Source: Candidatus Opitulatrix cubana
Lineage (GTDB): Bacteria > Actinomycetota > Actinomycetes > Actinomycetales > Bifidobacteriaceae
Assembly: GCA_031283665.1 (NCBI GenBank)
Contig: JAITBJ010000044.1
Span: forward strand, 1-25,596
Length of the DNA stretch: 25,596 nt
Reading direction: 5' to 3'
The position numbers were made by a program, and so were the translations under genes. Below, in pieces: positions 13,856 through 21,596 of this stretch (within the stretch, counting starts at the first letter, position 1; each line of letters starts with the position of its first letter). The notes under the pieces were generated by a model that did not search any database, was not told where the DNA came from, and worked only from the letters and a program-made list of their open reading frames with translations.

Positions 13856-14446
13856 TTATGTGTTAACAACTATGACCTTATCGTCATTTACAGGAAAATT
13901 AAACTGTGTAGCATCTATTCTTCTTTGTGCTTCCTGCTTATCTATGTCATACCTTTTTTGGACCCTGTCAAGCAATGTAGCATTTGCTGCAAGACATATA
14001 TATATTCTGTCAAATTTATTCTGCAAACCAGCTTGATATAGTAAAGGCACTTCATGAACTACTAAGGGATAAAGTTCATCAGGATCTGGTGACTGCTGCC
14101 CTGAGCTTTCATAATTTTTTACTAACTCTTTTTCTTTTTCAAAAGCCTTTTTTGAAATTATAGGATGTGTTATAGAGTTTAAAAAAGCTAAAGCCTTTTT
14201 ATCAGTAAAAACAACTGATTTTAAACTGTCTATTATATTTTGAGTTTCAGACTTTCCGCTTTTATCATATATAGAAAAAGCTGTTTTGATTCTAGTTTGC
14301 AAAAGCTTATCATGCTTTAGGAGATCTGAATATATATCATCCCACGAAATAATTATTGACCCTTTATTTTTGAGCTGATCAGAAATAGTGGTCTTTCCAG
14401 AGCAGATAGGACCTGTGATGGCTGAACGAACGAATTTATAAAACAT
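13856..14446 (-). CDS. coaE: Dephospho-CoA kinase
   Basis: Last step of coenzyme A synthesis, phosphorylating the ribose 3'-hydroxyl of dephospho-CoA. The P-loop GPICSGKTT is at residues 12-20, followed by the substrate-binding WDDIYSDLL, and a C-terminal region with QKRYDIDKQEAQRRIDAT typical of CoaE. At 196 residues it matches the basic family length, without the extra C-terminal domain found in mycobacterial CoaE. It starts 9 nt after the mtrB stop, with AAAGAG in front, so it probably shares the mtrAB transcript. Confidence 0.9.
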   Translation of the reverse strand: MFYKFVRSAITGPICSGKTTISDQLKNKGSIIISWDDIYSDLLKHDKLLQTRIKTAFSIYDKSGKSETQNIIDSLKSVVFTDKKALAFLNSITHPIISKKAFEKEKELVKNYESSGQQSPDPDELYPLVVHEVPLLYQAGLQNKFDRIYICLAANATLLDRVQKRYDIDKQEAQRRIDATQFNFPVNDDKVIVVNT

Positions 14447-14455
14447 AATCTCTTT

Positions 14456-15892
14456 TCAAGATTTAGGAATGCTAATAGTGAATGTAGAACCGCTTCCTTT
14501 TCTAGATTTTAAAGTAAGAGTTCCGCCATGCTCTTCAATATCCACTTTGGCAATTGTGAGCCCTAAACCTGTTCCTCCAATAGTGCGCTGCCTTGATGGG
14601 TCCAATCGGAAAAATCTATCAAACACTTTACTTTGATTAGCTTTGTCAATTCCTGGACCTTTATCTATCACACTAATTAACACATTTTTATCATCTTCAC
14701 TAATTAAAACTTTCACAGGCTTTCCCTCAGAATAATCTATAGCATTTGTTAAAAGATTTTTAATCACTCGTGTGAGCTTAATATAATCAGCTTGCACAAT
14801 ATGCTCTTCGGCTTCCCCATGAGGAAGAAATTGCGATTGCACCAAAATAGAAATGCCTGCTTTTTTTGTAAACTCTGCTAAAGATGCTTTTACTTTTTTA
14901 ACTAATTCTTCAACATTCACAGGCTCTTTATGCAAGTTAACAGCTCCAAAATCGCTTCTCGATATTTCCAAAAGGTCTTCAAGAAGTTTACGAAAATCAT
15001 CTGTGCGCTTATATAAAATCTCAACAGATGGTAAAAGCTTCTCTGGAATAGTGTCTCTTGCGGCATAAATATATTCACTAGCCATAGTCAAAGATGCCAC
15101 CGGCGCTTTTAGCTCATGTGAGACATCAGACACAAATCGCTTTTGAGCATCTTCATTATTTTTGACAGTGTCTTGCATATTATTAAAAGTTTCTGCAAGA
15201 AGTGCAAATTCATCAGACCCTTTCACTGTCACTTTTTTAGAATAATCCCTTTTAGAAATAGACTCTGAAGCATTAAATAAGTCTCTTGTGATTCTCATTG
15301 TTCGCCTCAAAACAAATGAAACGCTAATTAACATAATAATTATTATTTCAGTGGTTATAGCAGAAGCTAAAAATGATGTATCTTGTGCAAGCTTATATTC
15401 TTTCCCCAGATCATAAACTAAGATAACACCAAATTTTATATTATCTATATTAAGCGTTTTTCCTAATAAAACATAATTGCTAGGAAAATAATTATTAGTT
15501 TGTTTCAAAATTGTGGGGTCTGAATCAAGAGTATCTTTACTATTCAAGCTATTTACCTGATTTATATAATCATTTGGAATACTAGGCGTATAAACGCTAC
15601 CATTTATCCAAGAATTGTTAATGCGACCAGTCAGTTCGTTCCAATAATAAACAGCTACCACATTTGAACCCGATAATTCCTTAATCTGCTCTAAAACATT
15701 AGTCTTATTTGTAGTATTATTATAATTTTTTGTTAAAATAGATATTATCACTTGATCACGTGCTATATTTCTAAATGAATATCCTGCAGACGCTTTTATA
15801 TCTTGAAGCTCTGAGTTTACCAGCTCTCTTTCTAAAACGACTCCCGATAAAAGATATGAAGCAAAAGCTCCTAAAACTCCTAAACAGACCAC
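14456..15892 (-). CDS. mtrB: MtrB-type sensor histidine kinase
   Basis: Membrane sensor kinase partnering the response regulator encoded upstream. Positions from the GTG at 15892: TM1 residues 1-20, extracytoplasmic sensor about 21-172, TM2 173-196, HAMP 197-248, H box FVSDVSHELKAP with His259, N box NLLTNAIDYSEG (Asn383), D box DKGPGID, and G2 box GGTGLGL at 439-445. FVSDVSHEL and NAIDYSEGKPV closely resemble MtrB of other Actinobacteria, where MtrAB governs cell-wall and osmotic genes. The frame stays open upstream to 15958, encoding a plausible cytoplasmic lead-in (FKIVRRISSHYSIKIYFY) but with no ATG, GTG or TTG there. So the true start may be non-canonical or depend on recoding from mtrA; GTG 15892 cuts TM1 close and has no ribosome-binding site. 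Confidence 0.88.
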   Translation of the reverse strand: MVCLGVLGAFASYLLSGVVLERELVNSELQDIKASAGYSFRNIARDQVIISILTKNYNNTTNKTNVLEQIKELSGSNVVAVYYWNELTGRINNSWINGSVYTPSIPNDYINQVNSLNSKDTLDSDPTILKQTNNYFPSNYVLLGKTLNIDNIKFGVILVYDLGKEYKLAQDTSFLASAITTEIIIIMLISVSFVLRRTMRITRDLFNASESISKRDYSKKVTVKGSDEFALLAETFNNMQDTVKNNEDAQKRFVSDVSHELKAPVASLTMASEYIYAARDTIPEKLLPSVEILYKRTDDFRKLLEDLLEISRSDFGAVNLHKEPVNVEELVKKVKASLAEFTKKAGISILVQSQFLPHGEAEEHIVQADYIKLTRVIKNLLTNAIDYSEGKPVKVLISEDDKNVLISVIDKGPGIDKANQSKVFDRFFRLDPSRQRTIGGTGLGLTIAKVDIEEHGGTLTLKSRKGSGSTFTISIPKS

Positions 15893-15941
15893 ATAAAAAT
15901 ATATTTTAATACTATAGTGCGAGCTTATTCGCCTGACTATT

Positions 15942-15959
15942 TTAAAGATATTCCACCTC
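15942..15959 (-). promoter_or_regulatory. mtrA/mtrB junction: possible +1 recoding or non-AUG start signal
   Basis: Minus strand reads GAG GTG GAA TAT CTT TAA at the end of mtrA. GAGGTG matches six bases of the Shine-Dalgarno consensus, CTT TAA is a +1 slippery Leu-stop, and the +1 frame is the mtrB frame. An ATC in that frame (15947-15949) lies 6 nt after GAGG. Components resemble the prfB frameshift site; spacing between GAGGTG and CTT is longer than in prfB. Confidence 0.35.
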
Positions 15960-16682
15960 TACGCCTAAAGCGTATCCTACTCCTCTAACAGTTTCAATAA
16001 TACGAGGATGCTTTGGATCCTTTTCAATTTTCTCTCTAAGTCTTCCAACTAAAACAGAAATTATCTTTTGATCAGCATCATTTTTCTGACCCCATATCTT
16101 TTCCAATAGCTCTTCTCTTGAAAAAAATCTATCAGGATTTTCTACTAAAGCAATTAAAAATTGAAACTCTAAATTAGTTAAATGAAGTTTCTTATCATCT
16201 CTATATACTGTTCTATGCATTGGCGAAATTAAAATGTTTTTTAATTTAATTTTTGTATAATCAACATACTGTTGCTCTCTTTCTTCTTCTGCTGCAATTT
16301 TTGCACCAGCTACAGTATTTAAAACAGATCGAATTCTTGCAATAAGCTCTGCAGAATTAATAGGCTTTGTTAAGTAACCATTAGCACCTGATTCTAAAGA
16401 TTCTACAATCACATCTGTATCAGATATAGCTGTTAACATAATTATAGGAACAGATGATGTTTGTCTAATTTTTTTCAAAACGCCTATTCCCATTAATCCT
16501 GGAAGCATATAATCAAGCAAAATTAAATCCGGATCTAGGGTTTCATAATTTGATAAAGCAGTCTTTGCGTCATAGGCTACTACCACTTCCATACCTGCAT
16601 CTTTTAGCACTAATGACAGCATCTCCACTAAAGAGGCGTCATCATCTACAATAAACACTTTAGTTTTTTTATTTGCTACCAT
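15942..16682 (-). CDS. mtrA: MtrA-type response regulator (OmpR family)
   Basis: 246-residue two-domain regulator. The receiver domain (about 7-122) has the acidic pocket VDDD (residues 12-15), the phospho-acceptor Asp57 in LILLDYMLPG, Thr in MLTA and the conserved Lys in LTKPIN. The C-terminal winged helix (about 150-240) has NLEFQFLIALVENPDRFFSREELLEKIWG and VLVGRLREKIEKDPKHPRIIETVRGVGY, the standard OmpR/PhoB DNA-binding pattern. Followed by mtrB, coaE. Promoter TGATAGCAT lies 6 nt before the ATG. Its last codons overlap the open frame of mtrB. Confidence 0.92.
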   Translation of the reverse strand: MVANKKTKVFIVDDDASLVEMLSLVLKDAGMEVVVAYDAKTALSNYETLDPDLILLDYMLPGLMGIGVLKKIRQTSSVPIIMLTAISDTDVIVESLESGANGYLTKPINSAELIARIRSVLNTVAGAKIAAEEEREQQYVDYTKIKLKNILISPMHRTVYRDDKKLHLTNLEFQFLIALVENPDRFFSREELLEKIWGQKNDADQKIISVLVGRLREKIEKDPKHPRIIETVRGVGYALGVEVEYL

Positions 16683-16688
16683 ATCTAA

Positions 16689-16697
16689 ATGCTATCA
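16689..16697 (-). promoter_or_regulatory. Extended -10 promoter, leaderless, for mtrA
   Basis: Minus-strand TGA-TAGCAT, 6 nt (TTAGAT), ATG. Identical TGATAGCAT core to the promoter at 148-156. Confidence 0.55.
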
Positions 16698-16775
16698 CAT
16701 CTAAAATTAAAGCAAAATACAATAATCATTTATAATAAAATTATGACATTTAATAAGTTTTGAAACTTTTTATTA

Positions 16776-17825
16776 TTACTTACTAAATCCGTTCGGATGA
16801 GTTTTTTGCCAGTGCCAAGAATCAGCTGTCATAGAATCTAAATCAAGTTTTGTTTCAAAGCCTAAAACTTCTTTTGCTTTTGCACAATCGGCAAAAAACT
16901 CAGGCAAATCTCCTGCTCGGCGCTCCACAATTTTATAAGGTATTTTTTGACCCACTGCTTTTTCAAATGAAGCTATCACTTCAAACACGCTTACAGGCTT
17001 TCCTGCACCCAAGTTTATAGGGTCAAAAAATTTTCCGCTTTGTTTAAAAACATAATCTAATCCTGCAAGATGACCCTTTGCAAGATCTACAACATGTATA
17101 TAATCTCTCAAAGGCGTGCCATCAGGCGTGCTATAATCAGCTCCAAAAATTGGCAGACTATCTAATTTCCCAACAGCCACTTGCGTAATATAAGGTGCTA
17201 AATTATTTGGAATCCCGTTAGGGTCTTCCCCTAAATTGCCTGATGAATGTGCTCCTATAGGATTAAAATATCTCAGACTCACCACCTGCAAACCGCCTAC
17301 ACTTTCAAACTCCTCACCAAGTGCCGTGTCTTGCAAAATATATTCTTGCACTAATTTAGTAGTGCCATACGGTGAAAAAGGTCTATTCGTTTTAGTAGTT
17401 TTTTCATTGTATTTTACAACGTTTTCATCTAAATAAACAGTAGCAGATGATGAAAAAACAAACTTTGTGCATCCAAACTCTTTCATCCCTTCTAAAAGTG
17501 TAATAGTGGAATCTAAATTATTTTTATAGTATGCTAACGGCTTTTTTACCGATTCTCCCACCGCTTTATAACCGGCAAAATGAATAACAGCATCTATTTT
17601 ATTTTCGGTAAACACCTTTTTCAAAAATTGAGAATCAGTGCAATCTCCTTTATAGAAAATAGGTTCTGTGCTAGTGATTTCACCAATAGCGTCCACCGCT
17701 CCAAGTGATGCGTTATACAAATTATCTACTATCACTGTTTTATAGCCTGCTTGAATTAATTCTACAGCAGTATGAGAGCCTATATAACCTGCTCCGCCAG
17801 TTATCAAAATTGTTTTATTCACCAT
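16776..17825 (-). CDS. galE: UDP-glucose 4-epimerase
   Basis: Interconverts UDP-glucose and UDP-galactose. The NAD-binding motif TGGAGYIGSHTAVEL follows the start directly; VFSSSATVY, the catalytic PYGTTK (Tyr and Lys) and SLRYFNPIGAH are all present. I use the ATG at 17825 (349 aa, MVNKTILITGGAG), with GGAG just upstream; an in-frame extension to 17960 is low-complexity sequence read out of frame from the neighbouring gene's repeats. It overlaps the end of the LytR_C gene by 11 nt, so is the last gene of the trxB operon. Confidence 0.95.
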   Translation of the reverse strand: MVNKTILITGGAGYIGSHTAVELIQAGYKTVIVDNLYNASLGAVDAIGEITSTEPIFYKGDCTDSQFLKKVFTENKIDAVIHFAGYKAVGESVKKPLAYYKNNLDSTITLLEGMKEFGCTKFVFSSSATVYLDENVVKYNEKTTKTNRPFSPYGTTKLVQEYILQDTALGEEFESVGGLQVVSLRYFNPIGAHSSGNLGEDPNGIPNNLAPYITQVAVGKLDSLPIFGADYSTPDGTPLRDYIHVVDLAKGHLAGLDYVFKQSGKFFDPINLGAGKPVSVFEVIASFEKAVGQKIPYKIVERRAGDLPEFFADCAKAKEVLGFETKLDLDSMTADSWHWQKTHPNGFSK

Positions 17826-18513
17826 TAGCTCCACTATTTTCAGGGCTAGCACTTGTGGTAGGAGTAGGCTCAGGAGTAGCACCATTATCAGTGGTGCTAT
17901 CACTACCATTATCAGATTCACCATCGCTATTAGATTCGCTACTATTGTCAGCATTAGCATCAGTAACAGTAGTATTATATGCTTTATGCTCTGGAGCCTG
18001 ATCCATTTTTATCTGCGACGGATCTTTGCAGTTTGGAGGAGAGCTTATCGTAGTATTGCTTGAATCATCAGAATCAGGTTTTAGATTTACAAAATCCTCA
18101 CCAATTACCACATCTATTAACTCATCAGCTCTGTTATCCATTTTCAAAACCGCATTAGGAAAAACGCCTGCAAGTGTGTATGCCTGCTTTACGGAATTAA
18201 CTCCGAAAATAATTTTTGTGTAATTCTGGTTTCCGCCATCATAATTGTCATACCCGTGCGCAGAAAAGCCTCTTTGAGCAAGTGCTAGATTCACAGCTTG
18301 CCCTAAACCTGCATGCGATGAAGCATTCAAAACTCTCAAATGTATATTTCCATAGTCCGCTGCTTTATCAGTGGATGGAGTAATGCACGGAAGATCATAT
18401 GACTCTTTTGCTACAGTCTTTTCAAAAAAAGAATCAAAGACCCCAGAAATTATAACTAATGCTATAACAAAAATAGATGCAAGTGATATTATCAGCTTTT
18501 TATAAATGCTCAT
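17815..18513 (-). CDS. Membrane-anchored LytR C-terminal-domain protein
   Basis: 232 residues: a membrane anchor at about 7-26, then a LytR_C-type domain at about 56-141 (IHLRVLNASSHAGLGQAVNLALAQRGFSAHGY through VIGEDF; the VLNAS start and the G-Y segment are family hallmarks), then a disordered acidic Ser/Asn/Asp/Pro-rich tail from about 145 to the end. LytR_C domains occur outside the membrane in Actinobacteria, alone or after LCP transferase domains; their role in wall polymer assembly is unclear. There is no LCP domain here. The ATG overlaps the trxB stop (ATGA), and the 3' end overlaps galE. Confidence 0.82.
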   Translation of the reverse strand: MSIYKKLIISLASIFVIALVIISGVFDSFFEKTVAKESYDLPCITPSTDKAADYGNIHLRVLNASSHAGLGQAVNLALAQRGFSAHGYDNYDGGNQNYTKIIFGVNSVKQAYTLAGVFPNAVLKMDNRADELIDVVIGEDFVNLKPDSDDSSNTTISSPPNCKDPSQIKMDQAPEHKAYNTTVTDANADNSSESNSDGESDNGSDSTTDNGATPEPTPTTSASPENSGANGE

Positions 18514-19463
18514 TTTTCTCCTTTTTTATTTTGCAAATGCTCATCAGCATCTAATGCAGCTTTTGCACCTGATGCTGCTGCTATCACAGCTTGACGATAT
18601 TTTCCGTCCACACAATCTCCCGCAGCAAAGACTCCTTTGCATGAAGTTTGAGTGCCTTTATCATTTACAATTATGTATCCTGACGAGTCCATATCTATTT
18701 GATTTTCAAATATAGATGTAGACGGTGTATGCCCTATAGCTATAAAAACTCCCGCGCAGTCTAATGATCTTTTTTCTGATCCGTGCACATTTTCTAATTG
18801 CAGTTTTGTCACGCCGCTATCATCACCCTCAATTTTTGAAACTTTTGAATCCCAAATAAACTCTATATTCTCAATTGCTTTTGCTCTGTTTGCTAGCGTT
18901 TTAGTAGCACGAAGCTGGTCTCTGCGATGAATTACTGTGACTCGAGAGCAAATAGATGATAAATAAATTGCTTCACCCACTGCAGTGTCTCCACCGCCTA
19001 CTACTGCTACTTGCTTTCCTGAAAAAAAGAACCCATCGCAAGTAGCGCAATATGATACACCCCGCCCTGCAAATTCTTCTTCACTAGCAATTCCTAAATG
19101 ACGATATTTAGCACCTGTAGCTATTATTACAGATTTCGCTAAAATGCTTTCACCGCTTGACAGGGTGATTTTTTTTATATCACTTTTTAAATCCACCTCC
19201 ACCACATCATCAGGAATTATATCAGTAGAAAACTTTTTAGCTTGTGCTTCCATTTTGTCCATCAAATCAGGTCCTGCAATGCCATCATGAAAGCCTGGAT
19301 AATTTTCTACAATTCCTGTTTTCATCAGCGAGCCGCCCGGCTCTAAAAGCCCTGAAATTAAAACTGGTTTTATGCCTGCGCGCCCTAAATAAATCCCAGC
19401 TGTGTACCCCGCTGGACCTGAACCAATTATCACTACATCATTTATGTTTTGCTTTTCGCTCAT
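18510..19463 (-). CDS. trxB: Thioredoxin reductase
   Basis: NADPH-dependent flavoprotein that reduces thioredoxin. FAD-binding GSGPAGYTAGIYLGRAG at about 14-30, redox pair CATC (Cys139 and Cys142), NADPH-binding VVGGGDTAVGEA at about 154-165, and the C-terminal FAD motif GVFAAGDCVDGKYRQAVIAA. At 317 residues it is the normal low-molecular-weight type. An AGGAG ribosome-binding site sits 7 nt upstream within the end of the pseudokinase gene, and the ATG overlaps that gene's stop. Confidence 0.96.
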   Translation of the reverse strand: MSEKQNINDVVIIGSGPAGYTAGIYLGRAGIKPVLISGLLEPGGSLMKTGIVENYPGFHDGIAGPDLMDKMEAQAKKFSTDIIPDDVVEVDLKSDIKKITLSSGESILAKSVIIATGAKYRHLGIASEEEFAGRGVSYCATCDGFFFSGKQVAVVGGGDTAVGEAIYLSSICSRVTVIHRRDQLRATKTLANRAKAIENIEFIWDSKVSKIEGDDSGVTKLQLENVHGSEKRSLDCAGVFIAIGHTPSTSIFENQIDMDSSGYIIVNDKGTQTSCKGVFAAGDCVDGKYRQAVIAAASGAKAALDADEHLQNKKGEK

Positions 19464-20410
19464 TTGAGCACTCCTGTTAAAAACAAAACAAAAACTACAG
19501 TTGACGCTAATGCAATACCAACTAAAAGATATGTAAACACTAAAGAAATTGTTATATGTCTTTTAGGTTGAGAAACTATTTTTTCAGGTTCTAAAACTGC
19601 AGGAGGATTAGGCTCTGGAAGAGATTCGTCTATATCAACTTCATTTGATATAAAATCTTCACCTAAATTATCAACCTCATTTGAATTAACTTCTTTATTA
19701 TCTTCTTTTACAATACTGTCTTCCTTTACAATATTATCTTCTCTTTCAATAGAAATACCTTTTGGCGAAGAAGAGTCTTCTAAATAATTTATAAACTCTG
19801 CTACATTTTGAAATATAGAATCTATTTTTGAACCAGACAAATAATTATAAAGCTGCACCAAATCATATACACACATTGCTGACATTTTTTGCAAATCATA
19901 TTCATCTAACGGATTAAAATTCTCTTTATTAACTACTAACCCCTGAGCAATAGCATACACTTTCAAATCAACATCTACTAGAACTGTATCAAGATTTAAA
20001 CCAAGAGGATAAAATCCAATCTTGCCAACCTTCTCACATTCTTTAGCTAGTGAAAGTACCAAATTATTTACCATGCTCTTATCAAGCGGACTTTCTTGAA
20101 CCATCTTTTTTGAAAAATGCTTTCTTAAAGATTTTGCGTTTACAAAAGCAGTAGTGTAAATAAAATCGTTACTGCTATTTTCAAAATTAGTGCTTCCCTC
20201 AAAAATAATTGGCAAAATAATTGACGAGTTTACTAATTTGCTTTTTTCAATAAGCGATTTTCCAATAGGCTTTTTTTCAGTACTATACAAAAAAATCTCG
20301 CTACCAAAAAGAGTATCGTATGCTGAATATACTTCAAAATCAGCTATTTTTAAAAAACGACGAACTATTTTAAAACGATTTAAAACTATATCATTTTTTT
20401 CATAACTCAT
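19460..20410 (-). CDS. Membrane-tethered pseudokinase (degenerate Ser/Thr kinase fold)
   Basis: 316 residues. The first 205 or so follow the order of a PknB-type kinase, with the active-site residues gone: LNRFKIVRRFLKIADFEVYSAYD matches the N-lobe start without the glycine loop; the strand that should hold the ATP lysine reads SEIFLYSTEK; LDTVLVDVDLKVYAIAQGLV stands where HRD and DFG should be; and EYDLQKMSAMCVYDLVQLYNYLSG corresponds to the DVYALG region. A Glu/Asp/Asn-rich linker (about 220-280, with EDNIVKEDSIVKEDN repeats) leads to one helix at about 290-312 and a 4-residue tail. In M. tuberculosis a pseudokinase forms the C-terminal part of MurJ/MviN near trxB; no MurJ lies here. It has its own leaderless promoter and overlaps trxB. 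Confidence 0.7.
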   Translation of the reverse strand: MSYEKNDIVLNRFKIVRRFLKIADFEVYSAYDTLFGSEIFLYSTEKKPIGKSLIEKSKLVNSSIILPIIFEGSTNFENSSNDFIYTTAFVNAKSLRKHFSKKMVQESPLDKSMVNNLVLSLAKECEKVGKIGFYPLGLNLDTVLVDVDLKVYAIAQGLVVNKENFNPLDEYDLQKMSAMCVYDLVQLYNYLSGSKIDSIFQNVAEFINYLEDSSSPKGISIEREDNIVKEDSIVKEDNKEVNSNEVDNLGEDFISNEVDIDESLPEPNPPAVLEPEKIVSQPKRHITISLVFTYLLVGIALASTVVFVLFLTGVLK

Positions 20411-20416
20411 ATATTC

Positions 20417-20422
20417 ATTCTA
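20417..20422 (-). promoter_or_regulatory. -10 promoter, leaderless, for pseudokinase-trxB operon
   Basis: Minus-strand TAGAAT, preceded by TG, 6 nt (GAATAT), ATG. The TAG of the hexamer is also the stop codon of the cysteine desulfurase gene. Confidence 0.5.
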
Positions 20423-21577
20423 CACTAACTTTAGCAATTTTAGGAAGGCATCTATATCAGAAATATCAGTTTTATAACCAAATGACACTCGCAAACCGTG
20501 CTTAGCCCGAGCATCAGATTTTCCAATTGCAAGAAGCACGCTAGATGGACCTAAAACTTTTGCAGAGCATGCAGACCCAAAACTAATTGCAACTGAATTA
20601 GAATCAAAAATATACGCTAGTTCATCTACAGATTTTGAACTATCTATCTGCAAATTCAAAATATAGTTTACTCTATTCTTATCACCAACAGGTAAACCGT
20701 TTAATTGAATATGTGGAAGCTCTTTATCAGTTTGAATTGCTCCAACTATTTTTTTTGCAAATGCTAATGAGCGCTCCTCAAACTCTTTATCACGCTCTAT
20801 TATTTCTGCAGCACTTCCAAATGCAGAAATAGCAGCGCAATTTAATGATCCACTTCTTAAACCTTTTTCATGCCCTCCTCCAAAAATAGTTGGAGCAATA
20901 ATAGAAAAATCAGGCACTGCAAGTGCTCCAGCACCGCTCACACCGCCAATTTTATGAGCTGATATAGATATAAAAGCATTATCAAATTTCGAAAAATCTA
21001 TTGGAGTTTTGAAATTGTGAGCCTGCACAGCATCTGTATGAAAAGCGATTTTTTGCTTTTTGCAAAGCGCTGCAATGCGGTCAATGTTTTGTAGAGTTCC
21101 TATTTCATTGTTCACATATTGCACAGAAACTAACGCAGCGCTAGTTTGATTTTGAGAAAGCAGCTTTTCAAAAAAATTTAAATCTAATAAACCGTTTTTA
21201 TCTACTTTTGCAAAAAGCAGATTTTTACCTGCTAAACTCTCTGCAGTTTCTATTATACTAGGATGCTCAATTGGTGTGGTAATAATTGCCTTTTTATTTG
21301 GGTCGTATTCAGTTGCTTTTTTGTAAATACCTTGAAGCGCTAAATTATTAGACTCTGTGCCGCCTGATGTAAAAATAATGTTTTTAGGTCGCGTTTGCAA
21401 ATAAGCAGCAATTTTTTCACGAGCATCTTCTATTTCTTTTTGGCGCTCCAGCCCTACTTGGTGATAAGATGAAGCATTGCCAAATGAAGAAGCACTTTTT
21501 GCAAATTGGTCTATTACCTCGCTTCTAGCGCTCCATCCAGCAGCCCAATCTAAATAGACTCTTTTTTTATCGTTCAT
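20420..21577 (-). CDS. iscS: Cysteine desulfurase (IscS/NifS class I type)
   Basis: PLP enzyme that releases sulfur from cysteine for tRNA thiolation and Fe-S clusters. Visible: SGGTESNNLAL (about 71-81), His105 in IEHPS, Asp182, the PLP-binding Lys209 in SAHKIGG, and the persulfide Cys337 in GSACSAK. The 385-residue length is typical. The N-terminal segment normally close to LDxxATTP reads LDWAAGWS, which is unusual. An mnmA gene lies beyond smc and ddl, the usual sulfur-acceptor partner in tRNA 2-thiolation. The ATG follows the smc stop by about 20 nt with AGGAG in front. Confidence 0.9.
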   Translation of the reverse strand: MNDKKRVYLDWAAGWSARSEVIDQFAKSASSFGNASSYHQVGLERQKEIEDAREKIAAYLQTRPKNIIFTSGGTESNNLALQGIYKKATEYDPNKKAIITTPIEHPSIIETAESLAGKNLLFAKVDKNGLLDLNFFEKLLSQNQTSAALVSVQYVNNEIGTLQNIDRIAALCKKQKIAFHTDAVQAHNFKTPIDFSKFDNAFISISAHKIGGVSGAGALAVPDFSIIAPTIFGGGHEKGLRSGSLNCAAISAFGSAAEIIERDKEFEERSLAFAKKIVGAIQTDKELPHIQLNGLPVGDKNRVNYILNLQIDSSKSVDELAYIFDSNSVAISFGSACSAKVLGPSSVLLAIGKSDARAKHGLRVSFGYKTDISDIDAFLKLLKLV

Positions 21578-21596
21578 ATTTTGCTGCTCCTAAAAG

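Noticed and set aside
17826..17960. A 45-codon N-terminal extension of galE rich in Leu/Val/Met
   Set aside because: It is the low-complexity Ser/Asn/Asp tail of the LytR_C gene read in another frame; the Rossmann motif starts right after the ATG at 17825.
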